Positions 23,099 through 32,300 of a DNA stretch of 64,000 nt are shown here, piece by piece. The notes under the pieces were generated by a model. The model did no database searches and had not been told where the DNA came from. It saw nothing but the letters and a program-made list of their open reading frames with translations. Position numbers and translations under genes: made by a program. Numbering within the stretch: position 1 is the stretch's first letter; each line of letters opens with the position of its first letter. Origin of the DNA: Calothrix sp. NIES-2100 (GTDB lineage: Bacteria; Cyanobacteriota; Cyanobacteriia; Cyanobacteriales; Nostocaceae); assembly GCF_002368195.1 (NCBI RefSeq), contig NZ_AP018178.1:3120791-3184790 (forward strand), given 5' to 3'.

Positions 23099-26000
23099 AT
23101 GACTCAATTAAAACAGGCTGCTCTACACTTACAGGGGGGTGTACCGTCGATGGGGGGGGGGATACAAACAACATCATCCATCGGTATATTGAGTACTGCT
23201 GAGTCTCCTGAAGTTGAGAGTTCTAGTAAAGTATCTGAAATTGTCAGAACGCGGTTGCGTACTAAGCAACACTCCTTGGTTAGCGTTGGGATTGAAGATG
23301 AAGATGAAGATTTTGTACCAATTTCGTTTTTAGAGGAAGGGATCAAGCAAAGTGCATCTGTTTGTCGGATTGCTAGATATTTTTCCCTGTTAGAGTTCCG
23401 TGACTTTGTTAAGGATCTTGAAAAGACTATCGATGACCTAAAGTTGACTGCTCACAACTTTGATACTGCTGACAAAGTGATTGAGGTCTTCTCTATTCCT
23501 CAACAAATTGCGGAAGAAATTTTTAGTGAATCAATCCGAAAGCAAATTGACGCAAAAGAAAAAACTCCGCTTCAGGTGCTTGAGGGAGTTACAGAAAATC
23601 AATTAGGCAAAATTCTACCAATCCCGATCGGGTCTGGTTTTCTAGTTGGTGGCAGCCATCTGCTCACAAATCATCATGTGATTCCAGATGCAAAAACCGC
23701 TGCTCAGTGTGTTGCTCAGTTCGGCTTTGTCGGAAATCTAAAGGGTGAAAGTCGCAACTCGGTTGATTATGAGTTTGATTCCACCTTATTCGTTTCCAAT
23801 CCCGAACTTGATTACACGCTAGTACAACTTAAATCAGGTCAGTTTACTCGACAAGCAGGTTTCGAGTTTGGCTGGATTCAACTAGTTGAGAATGATGAGA
23901 ATGTCGCTCCTGGATTGGTTTGCGTTAAATTCAAGGGCAGTCACGAACAAGTGCAATCAGCAATCAAATCAGGTGAAAGCGCGATCGCTGCGCTCAAATC
24001 CTACGGATACGAAATTATAGACTCAGAAGACTCTTTGATCATCTGGCATCCTGATGCTGACTCCTCAGAAACACAGGTTTATGAACTTAACAAAATCAAA
24101 AAACTCATCAAAGAACTAAGTCAATTGATGGAAAAAAAGGCAGATACAGAGCAGAAGGGTGATGCTGTGATTGTGGTGCAGCATCCGAAAGGCAGACAAA
24201 AGCAGATTGTTCTAAACAACAATGAAGTCATCACCAATGGACTCTACAAAAACTTCTTGAGATATAAAGCAGACGCAGACTATGGTTCGTCTGGAAGTCC
24301 TGCATTCAATACTCGTTGGGAACTAGTCGCGCTCCATCATGCTGCGGTTCCTAAAAAAGCTGAAGAGTCGTCTAACCAGGGATCAGATCGACCTGGGATC
24401 GCGTGTCATCAAGGTATTAGGACTTGTCGAATTGTTGCAGATCTCAAGCAGCGAAGCTTTACGAATCCCAAGTTGAAAAGCTTTATCCAGGATTTTGTGA
24501 TTACTGCTGAACAGCTAAACTATCCGCCTCTACCTGCTGTAGCTAGATTGAACGAAGGAGTGAGTGGCAATCAAAAAAATGGCTGTTTTAATTGCGGTAA
24601 TGATCACAGTTTAGATGTCCCTGAAGCGATGACTGTTGAAGCTTGGGTTGCAAAGCTCGATGATGAAAATGGTGCTATTTTTAGCCGAGAAATTGGCATG
24701 AAAAGTGGATATTGGATATGGTGGTTTAGTGGAAAAATACGTGTAGAGGTTCAATCAGAGGGAAAGGTATATATTGTTGACACAAAAAATACCGCACCTC
24801 AAGATAACCTATGGCATCATGTTGCATTTACATGGAGCAAGTCAGAAAAAATTCAAATATATATTGATGGAGAACAGCAAGAACCTCTAAAGAAGGAACA
24901 AATCCCTCTGAAAAGTCCAATTAATGTTGATGCACCCGTATGGATTGGAGGACGGCTTGGAGCGAACCTTAGCGGTGCGATTGCCGAAGTTCGTCTTTGG
25001 AACACTGAGCGCAGTCAAGCTCAAATTAAAGAAACGATGTATCGGCGGTTAATGGGCGACCGCAAAGAAGGGTTGATTGGTTATTGGCAATTTGAAGAAA
25101 ATAAAGCCAGTAAGACCTACATTTATAATCTTGCCTCCCCGGATCGTGGATCGAAGGTTCCATCTATCGAGCTTTCCACGCCCCCTCCCAAAATTCCGCC
25201 TCAGTTTGGTTTAGAGTTAAATGGAGAAACCGATTATATCGACTGTGGCAGCGTTGCAATTGACAAAGCCATCACCTTTGAAGCTTGGGTAAAGCCCACC
25301 AACGGGAGAGATCAACCGAGCTTTATTGCAGGTCAAGGAGGATGTTGGGAACGACAAGGGTATAGTCTGTGGTGGAACAACAATAGCATTGTTGTGGAAC
25401 TCCAGGGTGATCAGACTGAAATCCACACAAAAAATTACGTGCCTATGCCAGATGATGACGATTGGCACCACATCGCCTTCACCTGGAGCAAAGGGAGCAA
25501 TATTTGCGTCTATATTGACGGAAATATTGCTCACGGTAATCAAGAATCTTTTGCCGGTCCGATTGGATTATCTGGCATGAATTTATGTATTGGTCGTAAT
25601 AAGGCAATTACTGATAGGTATTACTTCAAAGGTTCGATCGCTGAAGTTCGTTTGTGGAAGGTAGCACGTTCTGAACAAGAAATCCGGGATGCCAGGTATC
25701 TGCTGGATGATAAAATTAAAGACACTAACCTAGTAGGATTAGTAGGATACTGGCGGCTAGACGAGCAAACCGGAAATGAAGCCGCTAATCTTGCTGGTGA
25801 AGTTCAGCCAGGAGTAGTTTATGGGGGAACGTGGTTGCAGCCGCAATATGTCGTTCGAGAAAAAAGTAAGGGTGATTTTGGGGTGGCTTTGGGAGCCGTG
25901 CAATGGTTAAAAGCCTCTGAATGTCCTGCTAGTTTACCTTTACCCTGTGGACTGAGGTTTAACGGCAAGGACGATCAGGTCAAGGTCAATTGTGGTCACG

Positions 26001-26722
26001 ATCCAAGCCTGAATGCGACTGATGATGCCATTACCGTCGAAGCCTGGGTGAAACATCAGTTTGGGAATCGTTTGATTGTTAGTCGGGGTTGCTATGTTGA
26101 CAACGGTTATTCTCTCTGCTGGCATGATGGTAAAATTCGGGTGATGCTTCTGGATAAGATTGCAAAACAGAAAGCGATCGTTGATACCAAAGAGAAGGCT
26201 CCTGTTGACCAAGTGTGGCATCATATCGCCTTTACCTGGGATGCAACCTCACACGAAATTTTCATCTATGTGGATGGCAGACAGCAGGATTGTGTGGTGA
26301 TAGAAGGGCAAACCAAGTCGATCGCCTATGCCGGACAAACAAAAAGTACAGCGTTGTTTACAGGCTCTCTAGCTGACCTCACAACTGATCTCATCATCGG
26401 AGGTACAACCGAGAAAGAGCGGTACTCCGATGTGGCGATCGCTGAAGTGCGGCTTTGGAAAAAAGTTCGCACTCAAGATGAGATCAAGACCAACATGACC
26501 TGCCGCTTGAGCCGCAGAGATCGTGATTGGCAAGATCTTTTAGGTTACTGGCGACTGGACGATGGCGGCGAAGGCAATACCCAAGCACGTAACCTTAAAT
26601 CCGACAGCAATCACGGTCTAATTCAAGGTGCAACCTGGTTTCCTGCACCGCCTGCATCCGCAAGCCTGAGTCAGCCTCCGACTGCAACAGAAAATCCCAG
26701 TAGCCCTCCTCCTTCCGCCTGA
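23099..26722 (+). CDS. Trypsin-like serine protease with N-terminal adaptor region and three LamG domains
   Basis: The protein has 1207 residues. After a low-complexity start comes a helical region (about 75-165: VPISFLEEGIKQSASVCRIA, then FSIPQQIAEEIFSES) resembling the adaptor or effector-associated domains of bacterial conflict proteins. A chymotrypsin-fold protease follows with a complete triad: LLTNHHVIPD (His about 192), PELDYTLVQL (Asp about 238) and DYGSSGSPAFN (Ser 398). Residues about 490-640, 700-850 and 950-1120 are three concanavalin/LamG domains, each with EAWV, WHHIAFTW and a closing GYWR/Q(L/F)(D/E) motif, probably sugar- or ligand-binding. There is no signal peptide, so a cytoplasmic role is likely. 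A run of ten Gs lies 18 codons from the start. Confidence 0.82.
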   Translation: MTQLKQAALHLQGGVPSMGGGIQTTSSIGILSTAESPEVESSSKVSEIVRTRLRTKQHSLVSVGIEDEDEDFVPISFLEEGIKQSASVCRIARYFSLLEFRDFVKDLEKTIDDLKLTAHNFDTADKVIEVFSIPQQIAEEIFSESIRKQIDAKEKTPLQVLEGVTENQLGKILPIPIGSGFLVGGSHLLTNHHVIPDAKTAAQCVAQFGFVGNLKGESRNSVDYEFDSTLFVSNPELDYTLVQLKSGQFTRQAGFEFGWIQLVENDENVAPGLVCVKFKGSHEQVQSAIKSGESAIAALKSYGYEIIDSEDSLIIWHPDADSSETQVYELNKIKKLIKELSQLMEKKADTEQKGDAVIVVQHPKGRQKQIVLNNNEVITNGLYKNFLRYKADADYGSSGSPAFNTRWELVALHHAAVPKKAEESSNQGSDRPGIACHQGIRTCRIVADLKQRSFTNPKLKSFIQDFVITAEQLNYPPLPAVARLNEGVSGNQKNGCFNCGNDHSLDVPEAMTVEAWVAKLDDENGAIFSREIGMKSGYWIWWFSGKIRVEVQSEGKVYIVDTKNTAPQDNLWHHVAFTWSKSEKIQIYIDGEQQEPLKKEQIPLKSPINVDAPVWIGGRLGANLSGAIAEVRLWNTERSQAQIKETMYRRLMGDRKEGLIGYWQFEENKASKTYIYNLASPDRGSKVPSIELSTPPPKIPPQFGLELNGETDYIDCGSVAIDKAITFEAWVKPTNGRDQPSFIAGQGGCWERQGYSLWWNNNSIVVELQGDQTEIHTKNYVPMPDDDDWHHIAFTWSKGSNICVYIDGNIAHGNQESFAGPIGLSGMNLCIGRNKAITDRYYFKGSIAEVRLWKVARSEQEIRDARYLLDDKIKDTNLVGLVGYWRLDEQTGNEAANLAGEVQPGVVYGGTWLQPQYVVREKSKGDFGVALGAVQWLKASECPASLPLPCGLRFNGKDDQVKVNCGHDPSLNATDDAITVEAWVKHQFGNRLIVSRGCYVDNGYSLCWHDGKIRVMLLDKIAKQKAIVDTKEKAPVDQVWHHIAFTWDATSHEIFIYVDGRQQDCVVIEGQTKSIAYAGQTKSTALFTGSLADLTTDLIIGGTTEKERYSDVAIAEVRLWKKVRTQDEIKTNMTCRLSRRDRDWQDLLGYWRLDDGGEGNTQARNLKSDSNHGLIQGATWFPAPPASASLSQPPTATENPSSPPPSA
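23152..23161 (+). repeat. Ten-G homopolymer inside the protease gene
   Basis: Ten consecutive Gs at codons 18-21 of the protease, with another run of six Gs 20 bases earlier. Homopolymers this long slip during replication. Gain or loss of one base would frameshift the whole protease, the classic setup of a phase-variable switch. Confidence 0.9.
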
Positions 26723-26728
26723 AGGCTC

Positions 26729-27451
26729 TTAGGCAGGTTTCTTTTTCAGGACAGGGGTCAAATACTCCTCAATCCCTGCCATGCGAATTGCATTACAACC
26801 GAGCTTGTAGGCAAACTCCACTGATTTACCAGCCCCCAAAGCTGCATAGAAAAGCACAGCAAACTCTATCGCCGCTCGATCGCCAATCGCCTTATTCATG
26901 CCGATGACATAAGGAATATGATTGGCGATCGCCTCTGCTTGAACTTCAGAGTAGCAAGCATTCAACACCACACACTCTACTCGATCCGCAAACAACTCAA
27001 ATAATCCAGCCAATGCCTCCGTACTAACTGCCACTGCTTTTCCAACTTCATTCTCCAGGATCAACCCGATCTCGTTCTCCCCATGCCCAGAAAAATGAAC
27101 CACTTGTGGCTTGAGATCTAGTAAAGCATTCTGAACATCTCGCGATCGCACTGCCCAGCGTTGTTCTAAATGGAAGCGATCGCGTTGATTAGCTCGTCGT
27201 AACCCTGCATCAATTTCTCGCACTTCTTCATCCAAACGCAAGGCAGGCGTAGATTTCGGATTTGCTGCCAGAATCAGAATGACCTTCTGCTGTTCCTCCA
27301 GAACTGTCTCAGATGATGCGGAAGCATTTTCAGTTTTTCGTTGTTGAGTGGCTTCGTTAATGTTCATCGTGCCACTACCCAACATATTGCCAACTGAACT
27401 GCCAGATATGTTAAACGTGTTTTGAGTTGAATCAGAATTGGGTTGAGTCAT
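26729..27451 (-). CDS. Compact CHAT-domain (caspase-like) protease
   Basis: The protein has 240 residues from the ATG at 27451, chosen because GGAAG lies seven bases before it; an upstream in-frame start would give a poor N-terminus. Residues 10-33 hold NTFNISGSSVGNMLGSGTMN, a glycine/serine/asparagine motif shared with the pentapeptide protein. The CHAT domain follows: VILILAANPKSTPALRLDEE, then VVHFSGHGE with the catalytic His (about 121), CVVLNACYSEVQA with the catalytic Cys (about 164) and VIGMNKAIGDRAAIEFAVLF, ending with the (G)AIRMAGIEEYLTPVL tail. CHAT proteases are effectors in bacterial defence and cell-death systems. It is convergent with the trypsin-LamG gene, six bases between stops. 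Confidence 0.85.
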   Translation of the reverse strand: MTQPNSDSTQNTFNISGSSVGNMLGSGTMNINEATQQRKTENASASSETVLEEQQKVILILAANPKSTPALRLDEEVREIDAGLRRANQRDRFHLEQRWAVRSRDVQNALLDLKPQVVHFSGHGENEIGLILENEVGKAVAVSTEALAGLFELFADRVECVVLNACYSEVQAEAIANHIPYVIGMNKAIGDRAAIEFAVLFYAALGAGKSVEFAYKLGCNAIRMAGIEEYLTPVLKKKPA

Positions 27452-27454
27452 ACT

Positions 27455-27774
27455 ACTTCCAGATGAATATACCAAAATAAGTAAAGAATTTGAAGAACCA
27501 CTTCGCACAGAGTTTAATGATTTAACAATTAAAATTTTTCAAGGAATTACACAAGTATTTACAGCACAGCAAACTCGAATTGATACAGTTACATAAAACC
27601 TTAAAAATATTATTAATATTAGTAACGACTCTATCATTATTTTACAAAAATAGTTAATTTATTCGGTAATATTTTGAGTGTTGTAAGTTTAGGTATTGCT
27701 GGCATTCCAAGTCTAGTATTCGGTCTAGGCATTGAGCCTTATTTAGGTGTAATTGGCAGCAAGATAGGCTGAAA
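27455..27774 (+). pseudogene. Three-frame remnant of a small membrane protein
   Basis: Three successive plus-strand frames read as one protein. First comes EYTKISKEFEEPLRTEFNDL, then KIFQGITQVFTAQQTRI (to a stop at 27594). A shifted frame gives TLKILLILVTTLSLFY. A third gives SVVSLGIAGIPSLVFGLGIE and ends at 27774. An amphipathic start plus two hydrophobic segments suggests a small membrane protein broken by at least two indels. No intact start is visible. The family is unknown. Confidence 0.4.
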
Positions 27775-27781
27775 AACTAAT

Positions 27782-27841
27782 TTTTTGTTGAACGATACTG
27801 TTAAAAAGGTTTTATTTTTTAACAGTATCGTTCAACAAAAA
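27782..27841. terminator. Perfect 26-bp inverted repeat with 8-base loop
   Basis: The arms run 27782-27807 and 27816-27841 (core GTTGAACGATACTGTT) with A/T runs at the base on both strands, giving a very stable hairpin with U-tracts in either direction. It sits between the membrane-protein remnant and the next minus-strand gene and could be a bidirectional terminator. Its exactness also fits a recently moved palindrome. Confidence 0.6.
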
Positions 27842-27887
27842 GTTTAAATGATAGACTCTTGAGATTTCATATAATCTCGGAAGTAAA

Positions 27888-28247
27888 TTATTTCTTGATT
27901 TTATCTATAGCTTTATTCATTTCTTTTGTATGAATCCAACCTACATAGCCTCCAAAAATCATCTTATTGTTGTAATCTGCTAAGAATATGTGTTTTACCT
28001 GTGCTGGATTTATGAAAATTTTAACTACCGTTTTATCTTTCAGTGTAAAAAAAGGTGTTGCTCTTTGAAAATCTCTACTATGAGCCATAGTCATACCAGG
28101 CACATTCACCAATATTTCAACAACTTCTTGGGCTGTTCGAGAAATACTAGAAGCAATTTGCGCTTCAGTATTCCATTCTTTTAAATAATCAATTGCTTTT
28201 TAAGATAAGCGGAAACCTTCTTCCAATACTCCAAACGGAATTAACAT
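27888..28247 (-). pseudogene. Small hypothetical gene interrupted by an in-frame TAA
   Basis: The ATG at 28247 has an excellent Shine-Dalgarno (AGGAGG, then AGCTAAA). The frame reads MLIPFGVLEEGFRLS, a TAA at 28200-28202, then continues in the same frame as KAIDYLKEWNTEAQIASSIS, later FFTLKDKTVVKIFINPAQVK, to a stop at 27888. A single base change (Glu GAA or similar to TAA) would explain the break. The intact protein would be about 119 residues. The family is unknown; the second half looks like a compact alpha/beta domain. Confidence 0.6.
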
Positions 28248-28311
28248 TTTAGCTCCTCCTGTTCTAATGAGAGTGAGAATGGGTTATAAGGTACTACACA
28301 GAACTTTTGAT

Positions 28312-28766
28312 CTATTTCGTCAAGATGTTCCCAAAACGAGAAATCGGGTCAAGTAGAAACTAACCGATCGCAAATTTTACCGACAGCCGAAGGACAAATT
28401 CGCCCACTCACTAAACTCGAACCCCAGCAACAACAGGAAGTGTGGCAACAAGCAGTACAGAAAGCTGGCGGTAAAGTGCCGACTGGTAAAATCGTCAAAG
28501 ATATAGTGCAGCGCATCATGGAACGTACCCAAGTACCCAACACCTACCAGTTGGGTGAGGTATGCCAAATCTTAGCCAAGGACAATCCCGAACTGAGGGG
28601 CAAAGGCGGTTACTGGGCGATTGTCGCTCAAGTGAATAACTTCAGTTGCACCGTGAGAAATTGGGATGGAGAACTGACGCTTGGGCTGAAGTATCTATAT
28701 ATTCAATACTGTCTTCATTGTGGGACAGCAGAGTGCTGCTCTAGTCCAAGTAAGAAAATTCCTTAA
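28312..28766 (+). pseudogene. ParB/replication-type plasmid protein fragment
   Basis: The frame is open and protein-like from about 28312: RPLTKLEPQQQQEVWQQAVQ, then GEVCQILAKDNPELRGKGGYW, then NNFSCTVRNWDGEL. These segments resemble ParB-domain proteins of cyanobacterial plasmids and islands (the PLTKL linker, the helical region and the GYWAIV...CTVRNWDG end). There is no start and the ParB N-terminal domain is missing. After KYL the frame runs into unlikely sequence, so both ends are broken. Confidence 0.5.
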
Positions 28767-28844
28767 GAAATAGTGAGCAAGTAAAAAGCTGGCAATCTCT
28801 TGTGGTAAAGGTTTCAGCAGCTGCAACCTCGCAACACTTTTGCT

Positions 28845-29240
28845 TTGTTGTGGCTATGCGAACAGCACAGTTCGTTTGTCATTCTAAAGTTTGCACTCAA
28901 GAATGATGATTATCGTGAAGTACATTCTTTGCGACTGACTGATGATACCTGGAAGAGCTTAGGGATAGCCTCTGAATGTTTGGGTTTAACTCCTGCTGAC
29001 TATTTAGAACACATTGTTAGACATAATGCTCTACCAAGTATTACACGGGAAGACTCAGAATTTTTAGCTTCCCATCAAGGGGAAACGAACCTCAACCGAG
29101 TATTACACGGCAGAGGGAGTTTTCTTTAACATCTGATACCGCCAGCGAAAGACAATCTGTTGGGTTGCTAACTATTTCAGAACTTGAAATTTTACGCGAT
29201 CGCCTAAAAGTTTTCATTTTTGAACAAATCGGTTCAGTTT
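28845..29240 (+). pseudogene. Companion remnant with helical DNA-binding-like segment
   Basis: A 94-codon frame (28845-29129) contains LRLTDDTWKSLGIASECLGL followed by TPADYLEHIVR, a helix-turn-helix or ribbon-helix-helix-like segment found in the same kind of plasmid proteins. After its stop a shifted frame continues plausibly (GLLTISELEILRDRLKVFI) to a stop at about 29240. It probably belongs to the same decayed gene as the ParB-type fragment. Confidence 0.4.
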
Positions 29241-29311
29241 AGCTGTTTGGGGAATTCGCCAACGGTATCCTTATCTCGGCTCAATACCTCATTTTTTCTT
29301 TCAAATCATAC

Positions 29312-32300
29312 TTAGACAATTTTGAAATTGGCTTGAATCACAATATCATTGAAATCGCGATCGCCACCGCCTGCTAAATCCTCTACACCCCAAGCATTAT
29401 TGCCGAGTGAGAGGAAGTGATCTGTATGGTCGGAATTTGCCCCAATAAAGCTAAAATAGACAGAAACATCGCCTTTCAGCCCAGCATCTACCGTGCCATT
29501 AGCAATCAGATATGGTGCATAGAATTTCCCACCTGCAAAGGTACCACCAGTTAATACCCCTTGGTCATTCATAGTCATACCATGCTGTTGACTGTTGCGA
29601 ATTGCGGCTTGAGCGTAACCTGCTTCACCAGCACGAATCAATTTACCAGTGAGGGAGTCTTGCACAGTACCTTGAAGATCTTCAATTTGGTAGAAACCGA
29701 CAACGTTATTATAAGCCGCTTCACTTTTCACAATTGGGAAAGAAACTTGAACTTGTAACCCAGGTAAATCTGTGAAGTCAATTAGTTCCTCTGTACCTTG
29801 TTTTTGTAACTTCGCGCCTAAAGGAATTTCTTCATTAGTAATCTCTAACTTCACTACTAAATCAGGGTCAATATCTCCTAATTGATCCTCAAAGCTCAAA
29901 CTAAATTGATTGTTATCCAGAGATGCAACCGTCATCGCTTGGGTAGAACTATTGCCAAAAGGAGAACCAAGGAAGACACGATTGAGCAGACTGCTATCAT
30001 TGATAACTGCATCTAAGCTGGTATTTTGGAAAAACAGCAATCCCAAATTTTCACGACTGGCTCTCTGAATAATTTTTGTTGGATTAGAAATAAAGTCATC
30101 GGGGAGTACCGAGAACAGCACCTGAGAACGTTTGAGTACAGCATTGAGGTAGCCATCTTGTCCAGGTTTGAAGCCATCAACTTCCCCTTGGGCGTTATCA
30201 TAAGCAACCAACGCAATTTGGTGAATGTTTTGGCGGTTGAGGTGTTTACTGCTCAGACTAAACTTGAGATTAATTGAGTCAGTATCGCCATCTAGTTGGA
30301 ATACTTTGGTATCAGCATTAAAGCTAAGATGCGGCTGTTGTGGCTCGATACCTCCAAAGGGTGCTGCATACTGTAAGCCAGAACTGGTATAAAGTTCATT
30401 CAGTCCCCGAGGTAACAAATTAGTATCAAAATTACGAGCGTATAGTTCACCTGCGTTACCTACCGCCTTAATTACCTTAACTGCAAAATCATTATTCAGT
30501 CCCAGCTTTGCACCAAGATTACCTTTAATTCCTAAGAATGCCTGAATTGCCGGTGTAGAATCATTATTGGGGTCAGTATCGGTATTGCGAGCAATAAAGT
30601 CATCAATATTAGTGGAACTAATGCCGTATTCTTCAGCTTGCACCAAAGTATACATTGTCCACCTAACTACATCAGCCCAATCCGATTGGTTTTCATCAAT
30701 GATTAAACCTAAAGGTTCTTTAGAAAAAGTATCCTGGAGAATTTGGTGTTCTTGTGGCTGAGATAAAGTGGGAATTTTGCCTGCTAAGAGTGTAACGTCA
30801 TTAAAGACTGCTTCGACCTCACCGCGATCGTAAGCGGCGTACATATCAGCAGAATTATCGAAAGTGACAAGGGTAGGACTGGCGCTAAATTTTACCAATG
30901 CATCTTGCAAATTGCTCAATGCAGTTGTACCTGACATTCCATTAAGCAACCCAATTTTACGACCATTAAGAGTTGGGATGGAATTAATACCACTATTTTT
31001 GCGGGTGAGAATACCCTGTCCGGTATAGAGATAAATCGGACTGTAATCAATTCCGTAACTCGCATCACGGACTAAGTTCTCTGTATACGCAGCGGCTGAA
31101 GCATCCACCACACCATTAGCTGTATTGCCAAAGCCATCGGCGAAGGCTTGTTGTACAAATTCTACTTGATTGGGATTGCCAAATACGGCTGCTGCTAAAG
31201 CCCTACCTAAATCTGCATCAAAGCCTTTGAGTGTGCCATCTGCTTGCTTGACTGTAAAACCGGGGAAGTTCAAGGGTTCAGGTAAACCGAAATTCAGTAC
31301 ACCTCTTTGTTTGATTTCCTCTAAGACGTTGCGTTTGTCATTATCAATCAGGTTCAGTTCCTTCGGAGTCCCTGAGAAAGGCGGTGTATACATTAAACCA
31401 CCATCAGTCCACAGAAGATTGCGATCGCGTTCTAAATTGGGGAAGTGACGTTGATAAATTTCGCCATAGTTACCAACCTGCTTAATCACTTGCACTATAA
31501 AATCATCGCGCAAACCTAAAGCAGTCCCCAATTTTTCCTGCAAGCCTAAGAAACGGCGAATAGCAGGATCAGAATCATTATTGGGGTTTTCATCTTGATT
31601 ATCTTTGAGGATTTGGTCAATATTTTGAGAAGTAATCCCAAATTCTTCCGCTTGAATTGTGGCGTAAGTCACCCAGCGTACCACATCAGCCCAAGCAGAT
31701 TCATTTTCTGGTAATACTAAGGCGATTGGTTCTTTGGAAAATTCGCCATCGAGAAGCTTGTGTTTTTGTGGATCTGGGAAGTCACGTAAGTAATTATCTA
31801 CTAAGGCTGTATCAATAGACAGCGCAGGAATTTCGCCTTTTTGGTAAGCCGCAAACATCTGCGCTCCATTGTCAAACCAGCGCGGTGTAAAGCTAATACC
31901 TAAAGGTTGTAGTACATTTACTAAATTAGCGTAGGCTGTACTGCCACTAACAACACCAATTGTTGCACCTTTGAGATCTTCAATTTTTTGAATCTTGCCG
32001 TCAGTAGGGACTAAAATACCTTGGTGATCGTAAAGATACACCGGGCCAAAATCGACATTTAAACCACCATCTCGGACAAGATTCTCAGTCACTCGCCTAA
32101 CACTGAGGTCAAGGTTTTTATTAGCAACTTGAGTAAAACCATCGCTAGAGGTGGTGTTAACAATTTCGACTTGGTTTTTGTTACCAAACAAAGCAGCTGC
32201 TAAAGCACCAACAAACTCTAAATCAAAGCTGAGAATCGAATTTTGGCTGGAGGAAGCAACTTTGAGATAACCTCTTTGTAAAATTGTCTCTAAAAGGTTA

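Noticed and set aside
18200..28202. Recoding of TAA as Glu, suggested by two genes each broken by a Glu-to-TAA change
   Set aside because: All intact genes use TAA as a normal stop, and both cases lie in clearly decaying DNA; two independent G-to-T changes are the simpler explanation.
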